Part shown: positions 37,569 to 45,995 of the stretch, one piece after another
Layout of the letters: the number at the start of each line of letters is the position of its first letter
Position numbering within the stretch: position 1 is the first letter of the stretch
DNA from: Vicinamibacterales bacterium
GTDB lineage: Bacteria; Acidobacteriota; Vicinamibacteria; Vicinamibacterales; UBA8438
DNA length: 64,000 bases
Assembly: GCA_958296065.1 (NCBI GenBank)
Contig: CATQHX010000027.1
Span: forward strand, 29,953 to 93,952
Direction of reading: 5' to 3'
Translations under genes and position numbers: made by a program
Notes under the pieces: generated by a model
Database searches by the model: none
Told to the model about the DNA's origin: nothing
Seen by the model: the letters and a program-made list of their open reading frames with translations, nothing else

Positions 37569-38606
37569 ATGGAGAAGGCGGACGTATTGCTTGTTTCGTC
37601 GCCCCGCTTCGTCGATCACCGCACCCCGGGCGGACACCCCGAGCAGCCGGCGCGCGCCGAGGTGATGGCGCGCGTGGCCGCGCGCTGGACCGCGGGCGGC
37701 GGCCGCACGGCAGCGCCGTCGCCCGTTTCCGATGGGGCGCTGGCACGCGTCCACGACGGCCGCTATCTGGAGGACGTCGCGGCGACCGCGGGACGCCGGG
37801 TGCGGCTCGATCCGGACACTTACACCTCGCCGGAGTCCGAGGCGGTGGCGCGTCTGGCGGCGGGCGCGACAGTGGCGGCCGTGGACCACGCGCTCGATCA
37901 CGGTGGACCGGGGCTGGCCTTCGTGCGGCCGCCCGGACATCATGCCGAGCGGGCGCGGGCGATGGGCTTCTGCCTCTACAACAACGCCGCCGTTGGCGCC
38001 GCGCACGCGCTCACCCGCGGCCTCGAGCGTGTCGCGGTGGTCGACTACGACGTCCATCACGGCAACGGAATTCAGTGGATCTTCTACGACGATCCGCGGG
38101 TCCTGTACGTTTCAACCCACCAGTACCCGTTCTACCCGGGCACCGGGGCGGCCGACGACGTCGGGCGCGGCGATGGCGCGGGGACCACGGTGAACGTGCC
38201 GCTCGCGGCCGGCGCCGGCGACGCGGATCTCGACCGCGTGTTCCGCGAGGTCGTGATGCCGATCCTGGCCGGATATGCTCCCGACGCGGTCATCCTCTCG
38301 GCCGGCTTCGACGCCCACGCCGACGATCCGCTCGGCGGCATGCAGTTGTCGACCGAGGGTTACGCGGTGCTGACGCGCCGCCTGTGGGCATTCGCTGTCG
38401 ACCGTTGTGCCGGCCGGCTTGCCGTAACCACCGAGGGAGGCTACGACCTGCAGGCGCTGGAGGCTTGTCTGGACAGCACGCTGGAGGTCTGCGCGGCGGA
38501 TCCGCCCGCGTCCATCTCGCCGGTGCGCGGCTCGACGGCGATAGCCGCCGCCGCGCTGCAGTCCGTGACCCGCGCCCAGTCGCCGTACTGGCCGAGCGTC
38601 GGGTGA
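37569..38606 (+). CDS. Histone deacetylase-family hydrolase
   Basis: 345 residues from ATG 37569 with GAGCGAGG upstream. Zinc and active-site segments: RPPGHHAERARAMGFCLYN (the HH pair, about residue 122), VVDYDVHHGNG (about 155) and LSAGFDAHADDPLGG (about 238). It opens VLLVSSPRFVDHRTPGGHPEQP, as in bacterial acetoin-utilisation and polyamine deacetylase-like proteins. It removes acetyl groups from lysine or polyamines; the substrate is unknown. Confidence 0.88.
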   Translation: MEKADVLLVSSPRFVDHRTPGGHPEQPARAEVMARVAARWTAGGGRTAAPSPVSDGALARVHDGRYLEDVAATAGRRVRLDPDTYTSPESEAVARLAAGATVAAVDHALDHGGPGLAFVRPPGHHAERARAMGFCLYNNAAVGAAHALTRGLERVAVVDYDVHHGNGIQWIFYDDPRVLYVSTHQYPFYPGTGAADDVGRGDGAGTTVNVPLAAGAGDADLDRVFREVVMPILAGYAPDAVILSAGFDAHADDPLGGMQLSTEGYAVLTRRLWAFAVDRCAGRLAVTTEGGYDLQALEACLDSTLEVCAADPPASISPVRGSTAIAAAALQSVTRAQSPYWPSVG

Positions 38607-38665
38607 CCCGGGGCGGCCCGGCGCGCCGCGTCCGGCCCCGCCGGTGCCCCGTCGCCGTCGGCTGG

Positions 38666-38671
38666 TACAAT
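38666..38671 (+). promoter_or_regulatory. Possible -10 box of leuS, leaderless spacing
   Basis: TACAAT lies six bases before the GTG start of leuS. If it is a -10 element, transcription would begin at or next to the start codon. There is no ribosome-binding sequence in this stretch. No -35 is visible. Confidence 0.35.
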
Positions 38672-38677
38672 TCCGGT

Positions 38678-41233
38678 GTGCGCGACTACGAACCCCAGAC
38701 AATCGAAGAGAAGTGGCAGCGGCGCTGGCGAGAGCGCCGCGCGTTCGAGGTGACCGCCGACCCGGAGCGCCCGAAGTTCTACTGCCTCGTGATGTTCGCC
38801 TACCCGTCCGGCCACGCCCACGTCGGACACGTGCGCAACTACATGATCGGCGACGTCGTGGCGCGCATGAAGCGGATGCGGGGCTACAACGTGCTCCATC
38901 CGTTCGGCTGGGACGCCTTCGGCATGCCCGCCGAGAACGCCGCGATCAAGAACCGGACGCACCCGGAGACCTGGACGCGCGCGAACATCGCGCACATGAA
39001 GGACCAGTTGCAGCGGCTCGGCATCAGCTACGCCTGGGAGCGGGAGATCGCCACCTGCGATCCGGAGTACTACCACTGGAACCAGTGGCTGTTCCTCAAG
39101 ATGTACGAGCGGGGGCTCGCGTACCGCAAGCAGTCCTCCGTCAATTGGTGTGGCGACTGTCATACCGTGCTGGCCAACGAGCAGGTGGTCGACGGCGGCT
39201 GCTGGCGCTGCGGCACGCTGGTCGATACCCGCGACCTGAAGCAGTGGTTCCTGCGCATTACGGAGTACGCCGACGAGTTGCTCGACGGGATGGATGCGCT
39301 CGACCAGTGGCCGGACAAGGTGCTGACGATGCAGCGGAACTGGATCGGGCGCTCCCATGGCGCGCTGGTCCGCTTCCCTCTGGCCGGCCCCGGCGGCGCC
39401 GCCGGTCCGCCGAAGGACGGGATCGAGGTCTTCACTACCCGTATCGACACCATCTACGGGGCCACGTTCGTCCTCCTGGCGCCGGAGCATCCGCTTGTCG
39501 AGCGGATCGCCGCCGAGCGGTCCGACGCGGCGGAGTTCCGGGCGCGTGTGGCCGGGTTCCGCGCCCTGGACCGCACGGCTCGGTTGACCGGGCAGATAGA
39601 CAAGGAGGGGATCGACACCGGACGCCGGGCGGTCAATCCCTTTACCGGAGAGACGATGCCGATCTGGGTGGCCAACTTCGTGCTGGCCGAGTACGGCACC
39701 GGAGCCATCATGGCGGTGCCCGCCCACGACCAGCGCGATCTGGAGTTCGCCCGCAAGTACGGGCTCCGGGTCCGGGTCGTGATCCAGCCGCAGGAAGGTG
39801 CGTCCCTGGACGGCGACAGCCTCGATGCCGCGTTCGCCGACCCCGGCCGTCTCGTCGACTCCGGCGAGTTTTCGGGGCTGGAGAGCGGTCGTGCGCGGAC
39901 GGTCATGACGGAGGTCGCCGAGAAACAGGGCCTCGGCCGTGGGCAGGTGCAGTACCGTCTCAAGGACTGGGGTGTCTCGCGCCAGCGCTACTGGGGCACG
40001 CCCATCCCCATCATCTACTGCGACCGCTGCGGGACGCGACCCGTGCCGGAGGAACAGCTTCCGGTGGAGCTGCCGCGAGTGGAGGAGTTCACCGGCCGGG
40101 GCGACTCGCCGCTCGCGCAGGTGCCGGAGTTCGTCAACGCCGCCTGTCCGGACTGCGGCGGGCCCGCCCGTCGCGAGACCGACACCATGGACACGTTCGT
40201 CGACTCGTCGTGGTACTTCTACCGCTACTGCGACCCGCGCGGCGACACGGCGCCCTTCGACCCGGACACGGTCCGGTACTGGGCCCCGATCGACTTCTAC
40301 AGCGGCGGGGTAGAGCATGCGATCCTGCATCTCATCTACTCGCGCTTCCTCTGCAAGGTGCTGCGCGATCTCGGCCTGGTACATCACGACGAGCCCTTCA
40401 CGCGGCTGCTGACGCAGGGGATGGTGCTGCGCGACGGCGCGGTGATGTCGAAGTCGAAGGGCAACGTCGTCGACCCGGACGCAATGACGGCCACCTGCGG
40501 CGCCGACGCGTTGCGCCTCTACGAGATGTTCGTTGCGCCGCCAGAGAAGGAGATCGAGTGGACCGACGCCGGGCTCGACGGCAGTGCGCGCTTTCTCGGC
40601 CGCGTATGGCGCCTTGTCACGCCGTTCGCCGCGGTCTGCGCGGCTGGGGGCGTTCCCCCGGTCGAGGGGGTGGCGCTGACGGATGCGGAGCGGGCGCTCC
40701 GCCGCAAGACGCACGACACCATCCGGCGGGTGTCCGAGGATCTCGATCCGCGCGTGCACCTGAACACGGCGGTGTCGGCGCTGATGGAGCTGGTGAACGA
40801 CCTGTACGCCTTCTGCGAGCGGCCGCGCATCGGGCCGTTCGCGGGCGATGCGACGGCGCCGGCGGCGGGTGCCGGCCCGGCGACCTTGGCGGTCGTGCGC
40901 GAGGCGATAGAGGCGCTCGTGCTGATGCTCTCGCCGTTCACGCCGCACCTTTCCGAGGAGCTCTGGGAGGCCCTGGGGCATGAACACGGGGTGGACGCGG
41001 CCGGCTGGCCGGCTTTCGATCCCGACGTGGCGCGGGCGGAGACACTCGTCCTCCCGGTACAGGTGAACGGCAAGGTCCGCGCGCGATTGACCGTGGATGT
41101 CGAAACCGCCGAGGACGAGCTGCGGCGCCTCGCGCTGGCGCAGCCGCAGGTGCAGGCGCATACCGCCGGCAAGACGGTGGCCCGCGTCGTCGTCGTGCCG
41201 GGCCGGCTGGTCAGCATCGTCGCGAAATCGTGA
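38678..41233 (+). CDS. leuS: Leucyl-tRNA synthetase
   Basis: 851 residues from GTG 38678 (MRDYEPQTIEEKWQRRW). Class I motifs: HIGH as HVGHVRNYM (about residue 49) and KMSKS as MSKSKGNVV (about 589). The editing domain, with GTGAIMAVPAHDQRD (about 340), is intact. Zinc ligands CGDC and CWRC are in the first zinc module. Charges tRNA-Leu. The reading frame stays open far upstream, but only across the deacetylase gene on the same strand. Confidence 0.95.
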   Translation: MRDYEPQTIEEKWQRRWRERRAFEVTADPERPKFYCLVMFAYPSGHAHVGHVRNYMIGDVVARMKRMRGYNVLHPFGWDAFGMPAENAAIKNRTHPETWTRANIAHMKDQLQRLGISYAWEREIATCDPEYYHWNQWLFLKMYERGLAYRKQSSVNWCGDCHTVLANEQVVDGGCWRCGTLVDTRDLKQWFLRITEYADELLDGMDALDQWPDKVLTMQRNWIGRSHGALVRFPLAGPGGAAGPPKDGIEVFTTRIDTIYGATFVLLAPEHPLVERIAAERSDAAEFRARVAGFRALDRTARLTGQIDKEGIDTGRRAVNPFTGETMPIWVANFVLAEYGTGAIMAVPAHDQRDLEFARKYGLRVRVVIQPQEGASLDGDSLDAAFADPGRLVDSGEFSGLESGRARTVMTEVAEKQGLGRGQVQYRLKDWGVSRQRYWGTPIPIIYCDRCGTRPVPEEQLPVELPRVEEFTGRGDSPLAQVPEFVNAACPDCGGPARRETDTMDTFVDSSWYFYRYCDPRGDTAPFDPDTVRYWAPIDFYSGGVEHAILHLIYSRFLCKVLRDLGLVHHDEPFTRLLTQGMVLRDGAVMSKSKGNVVDPDAMTATCGADALRLYEMFVAPPEKEIEWTDAGLDGSARFLGRVWRLVTPFAAVCAAGGVPPVEGVALTDAERALRRKTHDTIRRVSEDLDPRVHLNTAVSALMELVNDLYAFCERPRIGPFAGDATAPAAGAGPATLAVVREAIEALVLMLSPFTPHLSEELWEALGHEHGVDAAGWPAFDPDVARAETLVLPVQVNGKVRARLTVDVETAEDELRRLALAQPQVQAHTAGKTVARVVVVPGRLVSIVAKS

Positions 41234-41247
41234 GAGGAGCACATCCG

Positions 41248-41859
41248 ATGCATGGAATCCGACCTGGTCGCTCCGCCGTGCGGGTCGATCGCGCCGTTCG
41301 GCCGCGGCGGGCCCTTCGATGCCGCCTGCTCGTTCACGCGCTGCTCCTCGCGCTCGTCTGCACGACCTTGTCCGGGTGCGGGTACACGCTGGCGGGACGC
41401 GGTTCGTTCCTGCCGGACTACATCGAGACCGTCGCCATTCCGATGTTCGGCAACAACACCGCCGTCTTCGAAGTCGAGCAACTGCTGACGCAGGAAGTCC
41501 GTACAGCGTTCATCAGCAGGGGATCGTATCGCGTGCAGACCGAGGAGACGGGCGCCGACGCGACGTTGAGCGGCACCATCACCGACATCCGCATCGCACC
41601 GGCCAGCTTCAGCGCGGACCAGCAGGCGTCGCGCTACGTCTTCACGTTGCGGGCGAGCATAGAGTTCCGCGATCTGACGACGGACGAGATCGTCTGGGAC
41701 GATCCGCAAATGGTGTTCAGCGACGAATACGAGGTGGCGTCCGGGACGGGTGACATCGCCAGCGTCTCGACGTTCTTCGGACAACAGGCCAACACCGTCG
41801 AGCGTCTCGCCGTGGACTTTGCGACGACCGTCGTGAGCTCGATCCTCGAGGCCTTCTGA
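41248..41859 (+). CDS. lptE: LPS-assembly lipoprotein LptE
   Basis: 203 residues. A lipoprotein signal (hydrophobic LLLALVCTTLSG) ends at lipobox Cys 44 (LSGC), followed by GYTLAGRGSFLPDYIETVAI, typical of the LptE fold. LptE plugs the LptD barrel in the outer membrane during LPS insertion. Position between leuS and holA is a common bacterial order. Ribosome site GAGAGGA lies 12-18 nt before the ATG. Confidence 0.88.
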   Translation: MHGIRPGRSAVRVDRAVRPRRALRCRLLVHALLLALVCTTLSGCGYTLAGRGSFLPDYIETVAIPMFGNNTAVFEVEQLLTQEVRTAFISRGSYRVQTEETGADATLSGTITDIRIAPASFSADQQASRYVFTLRASIEFRDLTTDEIVWDDPQMVFSDEYEVASGTGDIASVSTFFGQQANTVERLAVDFATTVVSSILEAF

Positions 41860-41865
41860 GAGCGA

Positions 41866-42819
41866 GTGGCCGTACTGACCCCGGGGGCGTTGCGCAACCG
41901 GATTGCCTCCGGCGATCTCGATCCCGTCTACCTGCTGGTGGGTGACGATGAGCGCGAGAAGGACGCGTTGGCCGCCGCGCTCGTCGAGACGATCGACGAA
42001 GGCCTGCGCGTCTTCAATTGCGATCGCTTTCACGGGGGCGACGTCGGGCTGGACGAAGTGCTGGCGGCAGCGCGCACCGTGCCGGTGATGGTTCCGCGGC
42101 GCATCGTCATTGCGGTACGGGCCGAGCGGATGCTGCAGCCGGCAAGGGAGGGCGATGCGTCGCGGCGGGCTCTCGACGCGTTCGAGAACTATCTGGCGAC
42201 ACCGTCTCCGGAGACGACGTTGGTCCTCCTGGCGAGCGGCCTGGATGAACGCCGTCGTATTGCGAAACAACTGCGGGCGCTTGCGGCCGTAGTGCGCTGC
42301 GGAGCTCCGGAGGAGCCGGCCGGCGTCCGGCGCTGGATTCGCGAGCGTCTGGACGAGGGAGGCAGGCGGGCGGACGATACGGCCGTCCGACTGCTGAGCG
42401 AGCTGGCCGGCCGCGACATGGTACGCCTGCGAAACGCGCTGGACCGGCTGTTGCTGTTCGTGAACGTCGGCGACACCATTTCCGCGGCCGACGTCCGCGA
42501 GACCATGGGGCCGGCCGCTCCTCCCGCTACCGACGACTGGGCGGTGGCGCGCGCCATAGAGCAGGGGATGACCGACCGGGCGCTCCGCGAGTTGGGGTCG
42601 GCCCTCGACGCGGGGGCCGTGCCGCACATGGTGCTCGGTCAGCTGGCCTGGGTAGCGCGAACCAAACTCGCCGCGGCGCGGACAGCACCCGCGATCGAGG
42701 CTGTCTTTCGGACGGATCGCGCGCTGAAGCAGTCGGGCGGGGAACCGCGTGTCCTGCTCGAACGCCTCGTGGTCGACCTTTGTGATACCGCGACGGTGGT
42801 GAAGCGCCGCCGCGCCTGA
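41866..42819 (+). CDS. holA: DNA polymerase III delta subunit HolA
   Basis: 317 residues from GTG 41866, six bases after lptE. YLLVGDDEREKDALAAAL opens the AAA-like fold; VPRRIVIAVRAERML and the C-terminal VVDLCDTATVVK are in family positions. The delta subunit opens the sliding clamp. It is followed by convergent rpsT. Confidence 0.85.
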   Translation: MAVLTPGALRNRIASGDLDPVYLLVGDDEREKDALAAALVETIDEGLRVFNCDRFHGGDVGLDEVLAAARTVPVMVPRRIVIAVRAERMLQPAREGDASRRALDAFENYLATPSPETTLVLLASGLDERRRIAKQLRALAAVVRCGAPEEPAGVRRWIRERLDEGGRRADDTAVRLLSELAGRDMVRLRNALDRLLLFVNVGDTISAADVRETMGPAAPPATDDWAVARAIEQGMTDRALRELGSALDAGAVPHMVLGQLAWVARTKLAAARTAPAIEAVFRTDRALKQSGGEPRVLLERLVVDLCDTATVVKRRRA

Positions 42820-42841
42820 ACGCGATCCGCCGCGGTGCCGG

Positions 42842-43141
42842 TTACGAGCCCTGAGCCGGTGCCGATGCCCTGCGCAGTCTCTTCTCCAGCCGCGACTTGT
42901 GGCGGGCGGCGGCGTTGGGGTGGATGACTCCCTTGCCGGCAAGCTTGTCGATCAGGGCCCCTGTCGTGCGAATCGACTCGCGCGCGGTCGACGCGGAGTC
43001 TTCATCCTGCTGCCCGACGGCACCGATGACGCCGCGTGTTGCACGGATCGCCCGGCGCATCCTGCTCTTCATGCGGTTGTTTCTGTCGCGACGCCGGAGA
43101 CTCTGCTCGTGGGCCTTGATCGCGGACTTGTGGTTCGCCAT
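42842..43141 (-). CDS. rpsT: 30S ribosomal protein S20
   Basis: 99 residues; the ATG is at 43141 (MANHKSAIKAHEQSLRRRDR). An in-frame ATG-less stretch extends upstream to 43282 and is ignored. NNRMKSRMRRAIRATR and the C-terminal Lys/Arg-rich helix are typical. It binds 16S rRNA early in assembly. It converges with holA. Confidence 0.95.
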   Translation of the reverse strand: MANHKSAIKAHEQSLRRRDRNNRMKSRMRRAIRATRGVIGAVGQQDEDSASTARESIRTTGALIDKLAGKGVIHPNAAARHKSRLEKRLRRASAPAQGS

Positions 43142-43205
43142 GAAACTCCAATCCTGTCGCGGCCGCGTCGTGGCGGCCAATCCGTTTGCGTGCGGGCGTC
43201 CTCCG

Positions 43206-43676
43206 CTACCTGCCGTGGGACGAGTAGACCTCGGCGCTCCCGTCCCGCTCGAACGCGATGACGTCGTAGGGTTGCACTCCACGGCCCGGGACCTCCATTC
43301 CTGGAGATCCGATGGGCATTCCGGGCACCGCGAGTCCGGCGACCCGAGGGCGCTCGTCGAGCAAGCGTCGGATGTCGGCCGCGGGCACGTGACCCTCGAT
43401 AACGTAGTCGCCCACGAGTGCGGTGTGGCACGACGACAGCGACGGCGGAATGCCGGCGCGCCGCTTGAGCGGCAGTACGTTGGGGACGTCAGTCATCTCC
43501 ACGTTGAAACCGTGCTCTTGCAGGTGAACCACCCACTGGATGCAGCAGCCTCAGGTGGGTTGCTTGTAGACCTGGATCGTCTCCGTGTCCTGCTGTCCGA
43601 GGGCGGCACCCGACGTGACGGCCACGCCGACCACAGCCAGCGCCAGCAGACCGAGCGCGAGTACGAAGCTTCGCAT
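43206..43676 (-). CDS. DUF411 protein with in-frame UGA (selenoprotein candidate)
   Basis: 156 codons, counting an internal TGA at 43551-43553. The start is ATG 43676 with AGGAG seven bases upstream. Residues 1-29 are a signal peptide (MRSFVLALGLLALAVVGVAV and a short tail). The mature part reads IQVYKQPT, then TGA, then GCCIQWVVHLQEHGF. In DUF411 proteins this is the PTCGCCxxW metal site, so the TGA falls exactly on the first Cys. After it the frame is fully conserved to the end: SSCHTALVGDYVIEGHVPA, GLAVPGMPIGSPGMEVPG and QPYDVIAFERDGS. The family is thought to bind copper or other metals in the periplasm. Either UGA is read as selenocysteine or a substitution broke the gene. A hairpin sits 14 nt downstream of the TGA. 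Confidence 0.75.
43520..43536 (-). promoter_or_regulatory. SECIS-like hairpin in the DUF411 mRNA
   Basis: In the mRNA the sequence GUGGGUG-GUU-CACCUGC folds to a seven-pair stem (two G-U pairs) with a GUU loop. The loop begins 21 nt after the UGA. Bacterial SECIS elements are found in coding sequence just after the UGA, with the apical loop roughly 16-37 nt downstream and a G at the start of the loop. This one fits that pattern. Confidence 0.45.
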
Positions 43677-43724
43677 CGTCATGCTCCTGTTCGGGCACGC
43701 GGCGAATGCCTGCGTGCGCATGTC

Positions 43725-43730
43725 ATTATA
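43725..43730 (-). promoter_or_regulatory. Probable -10 box of the DUF411 gene
   Basis: Perfect TATAAT on the minus strand (ATTATA on the plus strand), about 48 nt before the start codon. Upstream there is only a weak -35 (GGGACG at about 18 nt). A leader of about 40 nt would carry the AGGAG ribosome site. Confidence 0.5.
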
Positions 43731-43740
43731 GCCGACACTG

Positions 43741-44592
43741 TCAGCCGTCCCGGCGGCCCTGCGGCCCACGCCAGGCGATCTGTCCGAGGATTCGGTCGTC
43801 CTCCCTCACCGGGCGCGGCGCGTGGGCCGGGTTGTCGCTGGTCAACAGCCAGCGGCCGGCGGTCAGCCGGAGGCGCTTGACCACGAGCCCGGCGTCCGTG
43901 CGTACGGCGAACAACTGCCCGTCCAGCGGGTCGGTGCGGCCGGAGTCGACAGCGACGAGATCCCCGTCGCGAATCGTCGGCCGCATCGAGTCGCCCACCG
44001 CGCGAACGCACGTCAGGCGCTCCGGTCGCGCCCACGCGGCGAGCGCCGCTGCGGCAACGGCGATCGACACCTCGGACGATTCCTCGAACGCGACCTCGCC
44101 TGTGCCCGCCGCGAGCCGGACGTCGGGTGCGACGGGAATCATCGCCACGGCGTCGTCGCGGCGCAAGGGGACCCGCGACGAACCGCTCGGCGCGGGGGCG
44201 GCAATCAGCGCGGCCGCCGCTGCGGTGCGATCCACCAACTCCTGCACCCGGCCGATCCCTGCCCTCAGCCTTGCCGCCATCGCGTCCTTGTGAATCGCGC
44301 CGACCGCGTCCGCGACGCTGGCGTCGGCCGGCAGGTCGAGGACCTCCGCGATTTCGGCCGGCAATTCCCGCTGCGTCGCCGATTCCGCCCTCACCGGTCC
44401 GATGTAGAACTCAAGCCCGAGGGCCGACGCAATCAACTCGAGGGTCGTGCTCCGGGAATCCCGTCCGTCCGCCAGGCTTCGCAACTGTCCGAGGGGAACG
44501 CCGGTGCGTAGTGCGAATGGCCGCAACCCTTCGGTTTCGATCATCCGCTGAACTGCCCGCCGCAGGTAATCGATACCGTCGGAATGTGTCAC
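43741..44592 (-). CDS. S24/LexA-like transcriptional repressor, copy 1
   Basis: 283 residues from GTG 44592; the frame is open further upstream to a TTG at 44631. N-terminal HTH of XRE type (YLRRAVQRMIETEGLRPFAL, about 8-55). C-terminal S24 peptidase domain: a likely Ala-Gly cleavage site in VRLAAGTGE (about 165), the nucleophile Ser in VGDSMRPTIRDGDLVAV (about 206) and the Lys in GLVVKRLR (about 243). Such proteins repress genes and self-cleave when activated. A palindrome at the start codon is a probable operator. Copy 2 is 44695-45543. Confidence 0.8.
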   Translation of the reverse strand: MTHSDGIDYLRRAVQRMIETEGLRPFALRTGVPLGQLRSLADGRDSRSTTLELIASALGLEFYIGPVRAESATQRELPAEIAEVLDLPADASVADAVGAIHKDAMAARLRAGIGRVQELVDRTAAAAALIAAPAPSGSSRVPLRRDDAVAMIPVAPDVRLAAGTGEVAFEESSEVSIAVAAAALAAWARPERLTCVRAVGDSMRPTIRDGDLVAVDSGRTDPLDGQLFAVRTDAGLVVKRLRLTAGRWLLTSDNPAHAPRPVREDDRILGQIAWRGPQGRRDG

Positions 44593-44601
44593 CACTGACA
44601 C
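44586..44601. promoter_or_regulatory. Palindromic operator candidate, S24 copy 1
   Basis: GTGTCACCACTGACAC: perfect six-base arms with a four-base spacer. It covers the presumed GTG start of repressor copy 1. The same position in copy 2 has GTGTCACGAGCGACAC. The flank GATAC is also shared. Autoregulation would be expected. Confidence 0.5.
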
Positions 44602-44694
44602 GATACCAGGAATCGGCGATTCCGGACCCAACGGTTGCGGCGTCGGGCTCGCATCACGCTGGAATACCGCGGCGCGCGGTTGGTCGAGGCGTGA

Positions 44695-45543
44695 TCAGCG
44701 CGGAGCGCGGGCTCGCGGTCCGCACCAGGCGACCTGCCCCACGATCCGGTCTTCCTCGGCCACCGGGTGCGGTGGATGGGTCCGGTTGTCACTGGCCAGC
44801 AGCCAGCGCCCGCGGTTCCGCCGCAAGCGCTTGATGACGAGTCCGGCATCCGTGCGCACGGCGAACAGTTGCCCATCGAGGGGGTCGGCGCGGCCGGGTT
44901 CGACCACGACGAGATCGCCGTCGTGGATGGTCGGCTCCATCGAATCGCCCGTCGCCCGAACGCAAGTCAGGCGTTCCGGGTGCGCCCACGAGGCCAGCGC
45001 TTCGGTAGCGACGGCGATCGACACGTCCGGTGACTCCTCGAACACGACCTCGCCCGTTCCCGCCGCAAGGCGTACTTCGGGGACGAACGGAATCATCACG
45101 ACGGGGTGCTCCGCGGGTTCGCGCTGCGGCCCCTGCCCGCCGTAGATCAGCCGGGGAATCAACGCGGCGGCGGCCGCCGCCCTGTCCATGAGCTCCTGCA
45201 CGAGGCCGACGCCCTCGCGCAACCGTGACGCCATGGCGTCTTTCCTGATGGCCCCCACCGCATCCTCGATGCTGGCGTCGCCGGGGAGGCCGAGGGCCTG
45301 GGCGATCTCGGCCGGCAGCCGAGTTCGGGGTGACGAGCCGGTCCGCACCGGACCGATGTAGAATTCCAGCTTCAGCACTGACGCAATCAACTCGAGGGTC
45401 GTGCTCCTCGCTGCCCGTCCCTCGGTCAGGCTTCTCAGTTGTCCCAGGGGAATGCCCGTTCGCAGCGAGAACGGCCGCAGTCCTTCGGCCTCGATCCGCT
45501 GGCGCACGGCCTGCCGCAGATAGTCGACGCCGTAGCGTGTCAC
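44695..45543 (-). CDS. S24/LexA-like transcriptional repressor, copy 2
   Basis: 282 residues from GTG 45543; a longer frame reaches 45672 across the divergent promoter region and is not used. Same architecture as copy 1: HTH (YLRQAVRQRIEAEGLRPFSL), AAGTGE cleavage site, ATGDSMEPTIHDGDLVVV with the Ser, and GLVIKRLRR with the Lys. The two proteins are clearly alike over their whole length, so this is a tandem duplication that has since diverged. A small HTH-like gene is transcribed divergently, as in phage repressor/Cro pairs. Confidence 0.8.
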   Translation of the reverse strand: MTRYGVDYLRQAVRQRIEAEGLRPFSLRTGIPLGQLRSLTEGRAARSTTLELIASVLKLEFYIGPVRTGSSPRTRLPAEIAQALGLPGDASIEDAVGAIRKDAMASRLREGVGLVQELMDRAAAAAALIPRLIYGGQGPQREPAEHPVVMIPFVPEVRLAAGTGEVVFEESPDVSIAVATEALASWAHPERLTCVRATGDSMEPTIHDGDLVVVEPGRADPLDGQLFAVRTDAGLVIKRLRRNRGRWLLASDNRTHPPHPVAEEDRIVGQVAWCGPRARAPR

Positions 45544-45552
45544 GAGCGACAC
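45537..45552. promoter_or_regulatory. Palindromic operator candidate, S24 copy 2
   Basis: GTGTCACGAGCGACAC, arms GTGTC/GACAC with a six-base spacer, over the presumed GTG start of copy 2. It shares the outer bases and the GATAC flank with the site of copy 1. Confidence 0.45.
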
Positions 45553-45578
45553 GATACACGGAAACACTTGAACGCACG

Positions 45579-45592
45579 TGCCATTTGTGGCA
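45579..45592. promoter_or_regulatory. Second inverted repeat in the divergent region
   Basis: TGCCATTTGTGGCA, five-base arms and a four-base spacer, lies 13 nt before the ATG of the small divergent gene. It could be a repressor site for that gene. It differs in sequence from the GTGTC palindromes. Confidence 0.35.
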
Positions 45593-45604
45593 TGCTTCCG
45601 TGCC

Positions 45605-45928
45605 ATGGACGACACGGTTCGGCGGCTCGTGGCTCTATGCGATCTCTTCGCGGAGAGCACCGGACGGAGCATCTCGACCGTTTCCCGCTACGCGACGGGA
45701 AGCGGAGAGACCATCGCGCGGCTGCGCCGCGGTCACACCATCACGACACGGCGCGCGGAACGCGCCCTCCGCTTCCTTTCCAGGAATTGGCCGGAACCCG
45801 TGGAGTGGCCGGCCGACATCCCGCGTCCCGCGGCGTCGTGCGACCTGCCCGACGAATCGGAGATGAAGGTTCCCGCTCTCGGTGACGCCACGGACGGGCT
45901 CGCCGTGGCACCGCTGAGCAGTCGCTGA
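45605..45928 (+). CDS. Small putative DNA-binding protein
   Basis: 107 residues from ATG 45605. The middle part (STVSRYATGSGETIARLRRG, about residues 24-43, then ITTRRAERALRFLSRNWPE) looks like a compact helix-turn-helix with a basic recognition helix. It ends in a short Pro-rich and acidic tail. It is divergent from the S24 repressor copy 2, the arrangement of Cro-like regulators. No family is recognised with certainty. Confidence 0.55.
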   Translation: MDDTVRRLVALCDLFAESTGRSISTVSRYATGSGETIARLRRGHTITTRRAERALRFLSRNWPEPVEWPADIPRPAASCDLPDESEMKVPALGDATDGLAVAPLSSR

Positions 45929-45995
45929 CCGTCTGCTACGGGCGACGCGACGGTCGTTGACGCGAGTGTCTGACCGACGGTCGGATCGGCTGTAC

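Noticed and set aside
43206..43532. DUF411 as a separate short gene starting at a GTG after the TGA
   Set aside because: That version lacks the signal peptide and most of the metal site, and has no ribosome site; the two halves clearly form one family member.
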